From CAVXTF01 sp963701375 (GTDB taxonomy: Bacteria > Actinomycetota > Acidimicrobiia > Acidimicrobiales > CAVXTF01), in the NCBI GenBank assembly GCA_963701375.1, contig CAVOZT010000003.1, positions 434,001 through 498,000 on the forward strand: DNA of 64,000 bases, in the 5' to 3' direction. A model generated the notes under the pieces. The model saw only the letters and a program-made list of their open reading frames with translations. It searched no databases and was not told the origin of the DNA. Position numbers and translations under genes: made by a program. Shown one piece after another: positions 9,150 through 17,817 of the stretch. Position 1 is the first letter of the stretch. The number at the start of each line of letters is the position of its first letter.

Positions 9150-9623
9150 TCAGCCTGCTTGTTTCGGGATCGACCAATCCCTGTTCGGTGCGCTCGGCGG
9201 CATGTTCATCGGCTCGGTGGGCTGCCAGCCGCTGGCGGCGAGGTCCTCGAGAACGTGGACCATGTTGTAAGTGTCCTCCTCGTAGCTGAAGCGGCCGTCG
9301 CCGGCGTAGATCAGACGCGAATACGCCGACTGCGTATAGGGCGACCCGTCGGGACGGGCCCCCGGGATGATCTGAGTCCACTTCACCACGACATCATTTC
9401 CTTCGATGGCTATGAACTCGATAGGGAACTTCCAGTCGCCGAGACCCACCATCGAAGCGTCGAGCCAGCGGGCGATCTCGTCGCGACCTTCGATCCGTCC
9501 CCAGGCGCCGTCGATATAGACCGCGTCCTCTGTGTAGAAGTCGGCGAGAACACCGAAGCCAGGCTGCTCGCCGGCGTCTATCTGTCGGCGCATCTCGTGG
9601 TAGCGCTCGACTGTAGCGGCCAC
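9150..9623 (-). CDS. SnoaL-like / NTF2-fold protein
   Basis: 157 residues with the pattern of the SnoaL_2/NTF2-like family: an N-terminal helix (ERYHEMRRQI), then DFYTEDAVYIDG, GRDEIARWL, and beta strands such as VVVKWTQIIPG. Members are small cone-shaped proteins that act as isomerases, cyclases or dehydratases, or simply bind a hydrophobic ligand. The GTG at 9623 overlaps an AGGAGG, so the spacing is poor and the real start could be a few codons away. It converges with the esterase (13 bases between stops) and is divergent from the iminopeptidase. Catalytic role unknown. Confidence 0.78.
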   Translation of the reverse strand: MAATVERYHEMRRQIDAGEQPGFGVLADFYTEDAVYIDGAWGRIEGRDEIARWLDASMVGLGDWKFPIEFIAIEGNDVVVKWTQIIPGARPDGSPYTQSAYSRLIYAGDGRFSYEEDTYNMVHVLEDLAASGWQPTEPMNMPPSAPNRDWSIPKQAG

Positions 9624-9732
9624 CTCCTCGCGGGTATGACACGTTCGCCTCCCTGTTCCCGATAATCCGAGCTCCCCGACGATCCGGGCCGGGTCGAGCG
9701 CGGCGCCGACACTAACAGGGCAGACTTCAGAC

Positions 9733-10695
9733 GTGACACGAGCGCCGGACCACTATCTCGACTACTCGGGGCGTGACGATGCACTGAGCGGCGGGGCCCG
9801 CATGATTCCTGTGAGCACTCACGCAGGGACCTTCCGGGTGTGGACGAAGAGGGTGGGTAACAACCCGGATCTGAAGATGCTCCTGCTCCACGGCGGCCCC
9901 GGATGCACCCACGAGTATCTCGAGGCCTGCGACAGCTACCTACCGGCTGCGGGCGTCGAGTACTACTACTACGACCAGCTCGGATCAGGCCGCAGCGACC
10001 AACCGGATGAGCCGTCGCTATGGGAGCTCGACCGGTTCGTCAACGAAGTCGACCAAGTCCCTCGCGAGCTCGGCCTCGAACGCGAGAATTTCGTCCTGTA
10101 CGGTCAGTCCTGGGGCGGGATCCTGGCTATCGAGTATGCGCTTCGACACCAGGCCAACCTGCGCGGACTCGTCATCTCCAACATGATGTCGAGTGCGCCG
10201 GCGTACAACGAGTACGCGCGGCAGGTTCTGATGCCTGAGATGGACCAGGACGCGCTCGGCGAGATCATGTCGTTGGAAGAAAGCGGGCAAACGGATGACC
10301 CGCGCTACATGGAGCTCCTGATGGAGCATCACTACGTCCGTCACATCCTCAGAATGCCGGTCGAGGACTGGCCGGATCCGGTGCAACGCGCCTTCGCGCA
10401 CATCAACCCAGCCATCTATGTGTCGTTACAGGGTCCGAGCGAGCTCGGGATGGGCGCAGACGCAAAGCTTGCAAACTGGGACCGCACGGACGATCTCTCC
10501 TCGATCGAAGTTCCGACTCTCGTGATCGGCGCCCGCCACGACACCATGGATCCGGCACACATGGAGATGATGGCTCGTAACATCCCGAACGGCCGGTATC
10601 TTCACTGCCCCGACGGCAGCCACCTGGCGATGTACGACGATCAGGAGCGGTACTTCGAAGGGCTTGTCGAGTTCCTGAACGAGCTTCCCGCCTGA
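9733..10695 (+). CDS. Proline iminopeptidase-family alpha/beta hydrolase
   Basis: 320 residues. The HGGPGCTHEY oxyanion motif and the GQSWGG nucleophile elbow are diagnostic of the proline iminopeptidase / tricorn-interacting-factor F1 family, with the acid in GARHDTMDP and the histidine in DGSHLAMY. Family enzymes remove N-terminal proline or hydrolyse related amides and esters. The GTG at 9733 gives the DYSGRDD...GGARMIPV lead-in typical of the family. It is followed 41 bases later by the SDR and amidohydrolase genes on the same strand, so it may act on an amide in a shared degradation pathway rather than on peptides. Confidence 0.87.
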   Translation: MTRAPDHYLDYSGRDDALSGGARMIPVSTHAGTFRVWTKRVGNNPDLKMLLLHGGPGCTHEYLEACDSYLPAAGVEYYYYDQLGSGRSDQPDEPSLWELDRFVNEVDQVPRELGLERENFVLYGQSWGGILAIEYALRHQANLRGLVISNMMSSAPAYNEYARQVLMPEMDQDALGEIMSLEESGQTDDPRYMELLMEHHYVRHILRMPVEDWPDPVQRAFAHINPAIYVSLQGPSELGMGADAKLANWDRTDDLSSIEVPTLVIGARHDTMDPAHMEMMARNIPNGRYLHCPDGSHLAMYDDQERYFEGLVEFLNELPA

Positions 10696-10736
10696 CCAAA
10701 CAGGTGGGAGGTTCTGTTGCTCCTGAGGGGAGGAAG

Positions 10737-11618
10737 ATGGAAGACCTTCGTGGAAAGGTCGCCGTTGTCACCGGCGGTGCAGCCGGTATCGGAAGAGGGA
10801 TCGTCGCCGCTCTGCTCGACGAAGGTGCCCGCGTCGTGATCGCCGACATCGAGGAGCCTGTCTTGGAGCGGACGGTGGACGAGCTCACAAATCGCGGCGA
10901 CGTGCGCGGGATGGTTGCCGACGTGTCCAATTTCGCCTCGGTCGAGGCGCTGGCCGACTTCGTCTACGAGCAGTTCGGAGCCTGCAACGTGCTCTGGAAC
11001 AATGCCGGCGTCACCTCGGGCGGAGGCGGTAACCCTTGGGACCAGGAGCCGAACGATTGGCGATGGTGTTTCGGAGTGAACGTGTTCGGCACCGCCAACG
11101 GGGTGCTCGCATTCGTCCCGAGGATGATCGCGTCTGGGGAGCCCGGAGTGGTCGTCACGACCTCGTCGGGCGACGGCGGGATCGCACCCGTTCCTTACGC
11201 GTCGGTCTACACGTCGTCGAAGGCGGCGATCAGCTGTTTCACAGAGGCGCTCGCCCACCAGTTCATCGCCCAGAAGACCAACCTGCGGGCGTGCGTGTTC
11301 TACCCATCGGGAGGGTTGCTCGAGACAGGTCTCTGGGAGGCTCAGCGCAACCGTCCCGCTGAGCTTGCGAGAATCAAGCCGCGCCCGCCCGCTCCCGGCA
11401 CCACCTTTGCCGAGTTCAAGGCCGCTCTCGCGGCCGCCGGCAGGTCCACCGAGACCATGGACCTGGCGGAGCTGGGACGGTTCGCGGTGAACGGAGTGAA
11501 GGAAGGTCGGTTCGTGATCAGCCACAACCTCGACCAGGCGGGTCGCCTCCTGCACTCCAGGGCGGACGCGATCGCCAAAGGCGACCTACCGCCGTCCGCG
11601 TTGGAAGGGATCGCATGA
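10737..11618 (+). CDS. Short-chain dehydrogenase/reductase (SDR)
   Basis: A classical SDR of 293 residues: cofactor motif TGGAAGIGRG, NNAG in LWNNAGVTSG, catalytic serine in TSSGDGG and the YxxxK motif in YTSSKAA. The ATG at 10737 is preferred over upstream codons because GGGGAGGA at 10727-10734 is correctly spaced. Its stop overlaps the start of the amidohydrolase (ATGA), so the two are translationally coupled. It likely oxidises or reduces a hydroxyl/keto intermediate in the same pathway. Confidence 0.88.
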   Translation: MEDLRGKVAVVTGGAAGIGRGIVAALLDEGARVVIADIEEPVLERTVDELTNRGDVRGMVADVSNFASVEALADFVYEQFGACNVLWNNAGVTSGGGGNPWDQEPNDWRWCFGVNVFGTANGVLAFVPRMIASGEPGVVVTTSSGDGGIAPVPYASVYTSSKAAISCFTEALAHQFIAQKTNLRACVFYPSGGLLETGLWEAQRNRPAELARIKPRPPAPGTTFAEFKAALAAAGRSTETMDLAELGRFAVNGVKEGRFVISHNLDQAGRLLHSRADAIAKGDLPPSALEGIA

Positions 11619-12853
11619 CGACCACAGCTGCTGATCGGCGCTACACCGTCATCTCGGCCGACGCTCACGCGGGGGGCGACATCGGTGACTACCGGCCCTA
11701 CCTGGCGTCAGACTGGCACGACGAGTTCGACGCGTGGGCGGCCGCCTATGTGAACCCGTTCGCAGATCTTCTGGCTCCGACCGCTTACCGAAGTTGGGAT
11801 TCGGACCGGCGCCTTGCCGAGAACGAAGCCGACGGGATCACCGCCGAAGTCCTGTTCCCGAACAGCGTCCCGCCATTCTTCCAAGAGAGCAGCCTCGTCG
11901 CTCTTCCACCGAGTGACGAAGACTACGACAGACGTTGGGCCGGCATCCGGGCGCACAACCGGTGGCTCGCGGATTTCTGCGCCAAGGCTCCGGGCCGGCG
12001 TGGCGGCGTTGCTCAGGTCTTCGTCAACCGAATCGAGGACGCGATAGCCGAGATCCGCTGGGCGGTCGGGGCATTTTCGCCCTTCGCCGGTATCCTCCTT
12101 CCGTCGATCCCACCGGGCTGCGGGCTCTCTCCGTTGTGGGAACCGGTCTACGAGCCCCTGTGGGACCTTTGCGAGGAGCTCGGCGTCGTCATCAACATCC
12201 ACGGTGGCGGCGGGATACCCGACTACGGCGAGCACGAGGTGGCACGGGCGATCATGCTCATCGAGATTCCCTGGTTCTCTCACCGGCCGGCCTGGCACCT
12301 GATCTTCGGCGGAGTCCTCGAGCGTCACCCGAACCTGCGCATCGCGCTCACAGAGCAGGGGCTCGCATGGATCCCGAGGGGATTGGAGACGCTCGACTGG
12401 TTCTACGGACGCATGACGCTCGGCAACGCGGCGGAATCCAACTTCTTCGGCGCTGCCGCCAAGGGGATGAGCCTCACCCCTCGTGAGTACTTCGAGCGAA
12501 ACTTCCACGTCGGTGCGAGCTTCCTGCGGGCAAGCGAGTCCGCAGTACGACACGAAGTAGGTGTAGAGAGGATCATGTGGGGAGCGGACTACCCCCATTC
12601 GGAAGGAAGCTATCCGTACAGCACCCTCGCACTCAGGGCAGCGTTCGGGGAATGCGACCCTACCGAGACCGTACAGATGCTCGAGTCGAACGCGGCCGAC
12701 CTCTACGGATTCGATCTGGCGGCACTGCGCAAAGTCGGTGACGCAATCGGTCCGACGGTCGCCGAGGTGGCGACGCCATTACCGGTCGAGGAGTATCCCG
12801 TCAACTCCACGTGCAACGCCTTCGACCGTCATCAAGTTCTGCGCTCCTGGTAG
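11615..12853 (+). CDS. Amidohydrolase family 2 (metal-dependent TIM-barrel) protein
   Basis: 412 residues. The start VISADAHAGG carries the HxH-like first metal motif of the Amidohydro_2 family (the second His replaced, DAHAG). Later motifs include INIHGGG, a ligand histidine in SHRPAWHLIFGG, and the late aspartate motif MWGADYPHSEGSYPYS. Such enzymes act as decarboxylases, hydrolases or hydratases of cyclic acids. It is ATGA-coupled to the SDR. Its last 22 bases overlap, tail to tail, a homologous amidohydrolase on the opposite strand. Confidence 0.85.
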   Translation: MTTTAADRRYTVISADAHAGGDIGDYRPYLASDWHDEFDAWAAAYVNPFADLLAPTAYRSWDSDRRLAENEADGITAEVLFPNSVPPFFQESSLVALPPSDEDYDRRWAGIRAHNRWLADFCAKAPGRRGGVAQVFVNRIEDAIAEIRWAVGAFSPFAGILLPSIPPGCGLSPLWEPVYEPLWDLCEELGVVINIHGGGGIPDYGEHEVARAIMLIEIPWFSHRPAWHLIFGGVLERHPNLRIALTEQGLAWIPRGLETLDWFYGRMTLGNAAESNFFGAAAKGMSLTPREYFERNFHVGASFLRASESAVRHEVGVERIMWGADYPHSEGSYPYSTLALRAAFGECDPTETVQMLESNAADLYGFDLAALRKVGDAIGPTVAEVATPLPVEEYPVNSTCNAFDRHQVLRSW

Positions 12854-14124
12854 CTGCGCTCAATCCCGTACTCCGCCTTCCACCACCTGGCACTCGACTT
12901 GGCCTCGGGATCGCTGATATTCAGTGGATCTTGGCCGAGCAGGTCGGGCGAGGGCCCGATCTTGGCCGCTATCGGGGCAAGGGCGTCGAGGTCGAATCCG
13001 TAGACCCTGGCGGCCGTCAGGCCGAGCATCTCTGCGGAATCGTCGACCGGGACGTCCCTGAAGTCTTCTTGCAGCTTCGAAAGCGTGTGCGGCCAGGTCC
13101 CCTCGGGATGCGGATAATCGGTCCCCCACATCACCACGTCCGTGCCAATCGTGTAACGGCGGCGGATCTCCTCCTTCGACATGGTCGAAGCGCCAATGAA
13201 GATGTTGGTCCCGAAGTAGTCGGACGGAAGCTTCGAGATCTTGCCTGCGAGCAGCGCTGCAAGCTTCTTGGTTGTGTGGCCGCCTCCCATGTACTGGTCC
13301 CACTTCCACATCATGTCGGGCGCCCAATACGCCGCTGCCTCGGTGACCACGAACTTCAGGTTGGGATGCCGCTCGAAGGCACCGCTGAACAGAAGGTGCC
13401 AGGCCGGTCGGACGGCCCACCAGACCACCTCGGCGAGGTAGATCCCGGTGTGCTCGCCGTATTCATCCATCGAGGCGTCGCCCGAATGGGTGTGTACCGG
13501 CAGGTCCGCTTCTGCGCACGCAGCCCATACCGGGTCGTAGACGACGTCGTTGTAAGGCGGCCGGCTCCGCCAAAGCGTCGGGACCATCACTCCCCTGATC
13601 CCCGGCTGTGAGGCGATCCATTCGATCTCCTTGACGGCGCGTGGAACGTCGTGGGTGATCGGGACGAGAGCTATACCGCCGCGACGGTGAGGGGAATGCG
13701 AGCACATCTCGGCAAGGAACAGATTGTGCGCATGCGCGCCGGCGAAGGCCAGTTCCGGGTCTTCGATTGCACCCGCGGACAGACCTGCCCCGAAAGGAGG
13801 CGACGCCATCCCGGTGATCGCGTCCGCATCTGGAAACAGGACGTCGGCGGCGACACCGTCGGCGTCGAGCTCCTTGTCCCTGACACCCGGGTCGTACGCG
13901 CCTTTGAGCCCCTCTTCGTTGTCCTTCTCCCAGCCCATTATGTAGTCGTAGTTGAACTTGAGAGACTCCTCGCGACGTGCGGTCCGCTCAGAGAGGTACG
14001 CGTCGAAAGCAGGGTGGTACTTGGAGTCGAGATATTTCCGATATTCCTCGCATGCGAGACCTGCGTGCCCGTCGGCCGACACGACCAGGTATCGATCGGA
14101 GCCACTCGTTGGTATGTAGGTCAT
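12832..14124 (-). CDS. Amidohydrolase family 2 (metal-dependent TIM-barrel) protein, second copy
   Basis: 430 residues, homologous to the neighbouring convergent gene: LVVSADGHAG at the N-terminus, HTHSGDASMDEYGEHTG, RPAWHLLFSG, VTEAAAYWAPD and WGTDYPHPEGTWP. The two share motif order but are clearly diverged, so this is an old duplication or independent recruitment. The start is the ATG at 14124, whose ATGA overlaps the stop of the acetoacetate-decarboxylase-like gene. The order cupin, ADC-like and amidohydrolase forms a minus-strand operon of small-molecule degradation. Confidence 0.86.
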   Translation of the reverse strand: MTYIPTSGSDRYLVVSADGHAGLACEEYRKYLDSKYHPAFDAYLSERTARREESLKFNYDYIMGWEKDNEEGLKGAYDPGVRDKELDADGVAADVLFPDADAITGMASPPFGAGLSAGAIEDPELAFAGAHAHNLFLAEMCSHSPHRRGGIALVPITHDVPRAVKEIEWIASQPGIRGVMVPTLWRSRPPYNDVVYDPVWAACAEADLPVHTHSGDASMDEYGEHTGIYLAEVVWWAVRPAWHLLFSGAFERHPNLKFVVTEAAAYWAPDMMWKWDQYMGGGHTTKKLAALLAGKISKLPSDYFGTNIFIGASTMSKEEIRRRYTIGTDVVMWGTDYPHPEGTWPHTLSKLQEDFRDVPVDDSAEMLGLTAARVYGFDLDALAPIAAKIGPSPDLLGQDPLNISDPEAKSSARWWKAEYGIERSYQERRT

Positions 14125-14900
14125 CGATTCGCTCCGAGCACTGACAGGTCGTCGTACCGCTGATGCACGAACGGAAGAACCCAGTCTGCCGGCACCCGGC
14201 CGACGATCTCACCGACCTGACTGGAAGCGATCTCGGCATACTCGAACGACACGACACGCCGGACCGGGAAGTCTGCGATGGGATCGAGAGGCGCATCGAG
14301 CAACTTGCACTCGCCCACGACCGGCCGAACCGCCCTTGCTGTCTCGTGCCGGCGGCAGTACACGAGAGCAGGGTCACCGTCTAGCCCTTCGCCGTTCGGG
14401 TTCGGGAACGCCTTGAAGTAGAAATCGAGCTTGTCGATCTCGTAGCCGGGTTGCTCCGGACCGACGGTGCCCGTCAGTTCTGCGACGGTCGACCCCATGC
14501 GCGCGATCCAACCCTTGAGACGGTCGCCGTCGAGCTCCAACCTGACGTCACCGATCTTTTTCGGCTCTCCGAAGGTCTCGCGCCCACCGGTTGTCGCCTG
14601 CTCAGTCGACATAGGCATGAAGAGCGCGTACTCACCCTCGACGGCGCCGTGTCGAGCCTTCACGCCGAACCAGCCGGCTCCGAACGGTCGCAGCCCGGTG
14701 CCCATGTCCACGACAGCGACGCGGATCCTGGCCGTCGGCGACGACGGCTCGAGCGGTTTCGGGAGGACAGAGGCGATCAACTCGGGGTCTGTCTCGAACA
14801 CGACGGTCGCCGCTTTCGACCAGATCGGATTCGTCGTCGCTTCGACCTCGCGATTTCGGAGCTGCTCAGGCTGACGAGCGGCATACCTCATAGATGCCAT
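14121..14900 (-). CDS. Acetoacetate decarboxylase (ADC) family protein
   Basis: About 259 residues from the ATG at 14900, chosen because a GGGGGA lies upstream at good spacing; 14912 is an alternative. The family signature GEPKKIGD contains the paired lysines, one of which forms the Schiff base in true acetoacetate decarboxylase. Also visible are YALFMPMSTEQA and KAFPNPNGEG. Many actinobacterial members of this fold act on other oxo-acids or as aldolase-dehydratases, so the substrate is open. It overlaps the downstream amidohydrolase by ATGA and lies 61 bases after the cupin stop. Confidence 0.83.
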   Translation of the reverse strand: MASMRYAARQPEQLRNREVEATTNPIWSKAATVVFETDPELIASVLPKPLEPSSPTARIRVAVVDMGTGLRPFGAGWFGVKARHGAVEGEYALFMPMSTEQATTGGRETFGEPKKIGDVRLELDGDRLKGWIARMGSTVAELTGTVGPEQPGYEIDKLDFYFKAFPNPNGEGLDGDPALVYCRRHETARAVRPVVGECKLLDAPLDPIADFPVRRVVSFEYAEIASSQVGEIVGRVPADWVLPFVHQRYDDLSVLGANR

Positions 14901-14961
14901 CGCTTCCCCCATCTTCGAGCTTCGGGTACCCGGGTTGAAGTGTGTCACACGACGAGCCCGT

Positions 14962-15396
14962 TCACGCCGGCTCCATGCCGTGGCGGCGCATGAGCTCGAT
15001 CTCGGCAGAGCGTTCGGGCGGTTCGGGAAAGGCCCAGAGTTGCTCGAGCTCCTCGAAGTAATGATCCAACGCCGGGGCGTGAAGAACGAGAAGCCGGGCC
15101 GGCTCGTCGCCGGTGTTCCCGAAGGTATGCGCCTCGCCAGCCGGGACCAAGACAAAGGTGTCCTTAGTGCCGTCGAAGACGTTCCCGGCGACGTGAAACT
15201 CAACGATACCGTCCAAGACGAAGTAAGCCTCTTCGTTTCCTACATGGCTATGTGCGGGAGGCATCCGACCACCGGGGGGCAATGTTCTCTCCATGAGAGA
15301 GAATCGACCTTACGTGCTCGCCTCCGTGGCCTTGAACCACATCTCGCTGCCGCGTGCAACGCGGTGGAGTCCTTCACCACTTTCGAAACGGAGCAC
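14962..15396 (-). pseudogene. Cupin-domain protein interrupted by an in-frame TAA
   Basis: The conserved cupin core is clear: PPGGRMPPAHSH (metal-binding HxH), GNEEAYFVLDG, FVLVPAGEAHTFGN. The frame extends upstream of the ATG at 15294 with equally cupin-like sequence (RVARGSEMWFKATEAST) back to a GTG at 15394-15396, preceded by GGAGG at good spacing. A TAA at 15310-15312 lies between the two parts; a single change from GAA, CAA or AAA would create it. Either the gene is a recent nonsense mutant, translation restarts at 15294 giving a 110-residue protein, or the base call is wrong. It heads the ADC-like/amidohydrolase operon. Confidence 0.7.
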
Positions 15397-15489
15397 AATC
15401 CACCTCCACGCTCAGTAACGACGGAAGACCTCGACCTTAGATCCGACACCTCGGCGAGGGCCCGGTTTACAGCGTGGAAGAATCTTCTC

Positions 15490-15957
15490 GTGAACCCCAC
15501 GATTCCCCCGGGTTGGCACTCCGATCCCGGTGACGCCTCGTCGCTTCGCTGGTGGGACGGGACGCAATGGACCGAGCACCGATGTCCCGCTCCGGTCGCG
15601 GCTCCGGGCTCACTCCCGCCCGGCGTGGTCGCTCCGTCTCGAGCCCCAGCGATGCAGGCACCAGCGATCCAGACACCCGCCGTGCGTTCCGACTATTACG
15701 CCGCTAGACAGCCTCACCAATCGAGGGGAACCGGAAGGGCAAGGGGCCCGAACAGCTTCTCGTGGACTGCGATCGCCTTTGCGGTCGCATACTTGGTCCT
15801 GGCACTGACGACCAACTTCGTACTTCTCGGAATCGTGCCGGTACTGTCGAGTGTCCGGGCGTTCCAGCGCGGAGAGAAACTAGCTCCGGTGGCTGCGGTC
15901 GCAGCCGCCGTCACCGTCGGCACAGCTATCTACTTCTTCGGCTTCCACCACCGTTGA
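15490..15957 (+). CDS. DUF2510 domain membrane protein
   Basis: 155 residues. The N-terminal motif IPPGWHSDPGDASSLRWWDG followed by TQWTEHRC is the DUF2510 domain, a short tryptophan-rich module common in actinobacterial membrane proteins. A proline/alanine linker (about 40-80) is followed by two hydrophobic helices (about 95-118 and 130-150). The GTG start at 15490 places the motif right after the N-terminus. No enzymatic role is known; the domain usually sits beside membrane segments. Confidence 0.78.
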   Translation: MNPTIPPGWHSDPGDASSLRWWDGTQWTEHRCPAPVAAPGSLPPGVVAPSRAPAMQAPAIQTPAVRSDYYAARQPHQSRGTGRARGPNSFSWTAIAFAVAYLVLALTTNFVLLGIVPVLSSVRAFQRGEKLAPVAAVAAAVTVGTAIYFFGFHHR

Positions 15958-15999
15958 CGACCCGTCACGACATCTCAGGCGTTCCTCTGCAGGATTCCT

Positions 16000-17817
16000 A
16001 TGTCGCAAGACGGTGTCCGGTTCGCGCGGCAGAACGACGCGCTCATGCCGACCGAACGGATCGAGCCTGACCCGTTCGCGAGACAACTCATAGACAAGGG
16101 CAACGCGTTCGAGCAGGAGATCGTCGCCGAGCTGATCGCGTCTGAAGCAGAGGCGGTGGTTATCGAGAGTCATGGGTCTCTCGCTGAGACTGAAACTCTC
16201 GAGGCAATGAGCCGAGGGGCGCCTTTGATCGTCAACGGTCGAATTGTCGACAGGAAAGCGCGCAGGGTGGGCAGGCCCGATCTCCTCGTCATAGCTCCCG
16301 ACAACCGATATCGCGCAGTCGACATAAAGGGCCACGTCGTCCTGGCGCTGCCGAGTCAGTCCGGTAGGAGTCTCGCGCCGCTCATAAGTGCCCTTACGTC
16401 TTTGAGCCTGGAAGCAGCGCACCAGGAGCCGGAGGGTGCCGCACGGAAACTCGAAGATGACGCGCTGCAGCTCGCCCACTATCAGCGGATCCTGGAGGCA
16501 ATGGGCAGCGCCTCGAGAGAAGGACGATTCGGAGGAATCATCGGAAAGGAACGGCAGTTGGTCTGGCACGACCTGGACGCACCTCTGTGGAGAACTCCTT
16601 CCTCGTCTGCAAAATCCAAGATTCGGTCCACGATGGAGCGTTACGACTTCGAGTTCGAATTTCGGCTCGACATCATCGCCGTGGCCCTCGAGCATCTTGT
16701 CGAGCCTGAGGTCGCTCTCCTGGTCGTGCCGGTCCGTTGTGACGAGTGCCCGACCTGCCCGTGGGCCGGTTACTGCGGACCGATCCTGGAGTATCCACCC
16801 GGCGATGTGAGCCTGCTCCCACGCGTCGGTTGGACTTACCGCAAGGTTCACCACGACCATGGAGTCACCAATCTGGCCGAGCTGGCGGCGCTCGACACAC
16901 GGACTGCACAGCTGGTGGCACAAGGTGTGGACATCGGGCAACTAATCACGATCACCGACGGAGAGCGGGCGACGACTGCGCTCGCATCATGCGAGAGTGT
17001 CACGCTGCGCCCGAAGGAGGCTGCCGCCCTCGAAGCCGCAGGCATCTCAACTGTGGGAGATCTTGCGACTCTGTGTCGTAAGACGGCCAGCTATTCCAGT
17101 TCCGGATTGACGCAGTTGCCGACGCACATCGACCTCTCTCGCGCTGCATTGGCGCCCGGGGCGGCGTACCGCAGACGCGGTTTCTCCGCCTTGAGCGTGC
17201 CACGAGCCGATGTCGAAGTCGACGTCGACATGGAGAGTGTCCTCGAAGGCTGTTACCTGTGGGGATGTCTCGTGACCGATCGCTCGGCGGTCGGACTCGT
17301 TCCTTCCGGGTACCGGGCGTTCGTGACATGGGAGAAGTTGACGCCGGAAGTCGAGGCTCGGAACTCGCTCGGGTTCTGGCGTTGGCTGATGGAGGTTCGC
17401 GACGCGACCGCCGCGTCAGGCCGGACGTTTCACGCCTACTGCTTCAGCTCTGCGGCCGAGAACACTCAGCTCCGCCATCTCGCCAGGGCGTGCCAGATCG
17501 AAGACGAGGTCGAATCCTTCATCGAGTCCGACGATTGGGTCGACATGATGAAGGTATGGGACTCGCAGTTGACCACGGGCGGACCGACTGGTCTAAAGGC
17601 GATCGCGCCAGTGGCAGGGTTCGAGTGGCAGGTGGACGATCCCGGGGGTAGTGAGTCGATGGTCAAGTACGACATCGCCGTCGGCAACGGGCCAGAGGCG
17701 TTGTCTGCGAAGGAGTGGCTCCTCCGGTACAACCGTGGCGACGTAGAGGCCACTCATGCGGTGCGGCAATGGATGGACACGGCCGAGATCGAGAGCATCG
17801 AGGACCTTGGCCCGTAG
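16000..17817 (+). CDS. TM0106-family RecB-like nuclease with RNase H-like C-terminal domain
   Basis: 605 residues. The N-terminal half has the RecB-type nuclease core GRPDLLVIAP...VDIKGH (D and DxK catalytic residues) plus a cysteine cluster, CDECPTCPWAGYC, that in relatives binds an iron-sulfur cluster. The second half has a RNase_H_2-like exonuclease domain beginning VDVDME, with a late YNRGDVEATHAV acidic motif. The family often contains or neighbours helicases, but none is seen here. Its biological role (DNA repair or defence) is unsettled. The next gene starts directly after its TAG with no spacer, so the two are co-expressed. Confidence 0.84.
   Translation: MSQDGVRFARQNDALMPTERIEPDPFARQLIDKGNAFEQEIVAELIASEAEAVVIESHGSLAETETLEAMSRGAPLIVNGRIVDRKARRVGRPDLLVIAPDNRYRAVDIKGHVVLALPSQSGRSLAPLISALTSLSLEAAHQEPEGAARKLEDDALQLAHYQRILEAMGSASREGRFGGIIGKERQLVWHDLDAPLWRTPSSSAKSKIRSTMERYDFEFEFRLDIIAVALEHLVEPEVALLVVPVRCDECPTCPWAGYCGPILEYPPGDVSLLPRVGWTYRKVHHDHGVTNLAELAALDTRTAQLVAQGVDIGQLITITDGERATTALASCESVTLRPKEAAALEAAGISTVGDLATLCRKTASYSSSGLTQLPTHIDLSRAALAPGAAYRRRGFSALSVPRADVEVDVDMESVLEGCYLWGCLVTDRSAVGLVPSGYRAFVTWEKLTPEVEARNSLGFWRWLMEVRDATAASGRTFHAYCFSSAAENTQLRHLARACQIEDEVESFIESDDWVDMMKVWDSQLTTGGPTGLKAIAPVAGFEWQVDDPGGSESMVKYDIAVGNGPEALSAKEWLLRYNRGDVEATHAVRQWMDTAEIESIEDLGP

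Noticed and set aside
14935..15489. Long N-terminal extension of the DUF2510 protein
   Set aside because: The extension runs antisense through the cupin gene and has no domain; the GTG at 15490 puts the DUF2510 motif at the N-terminus.
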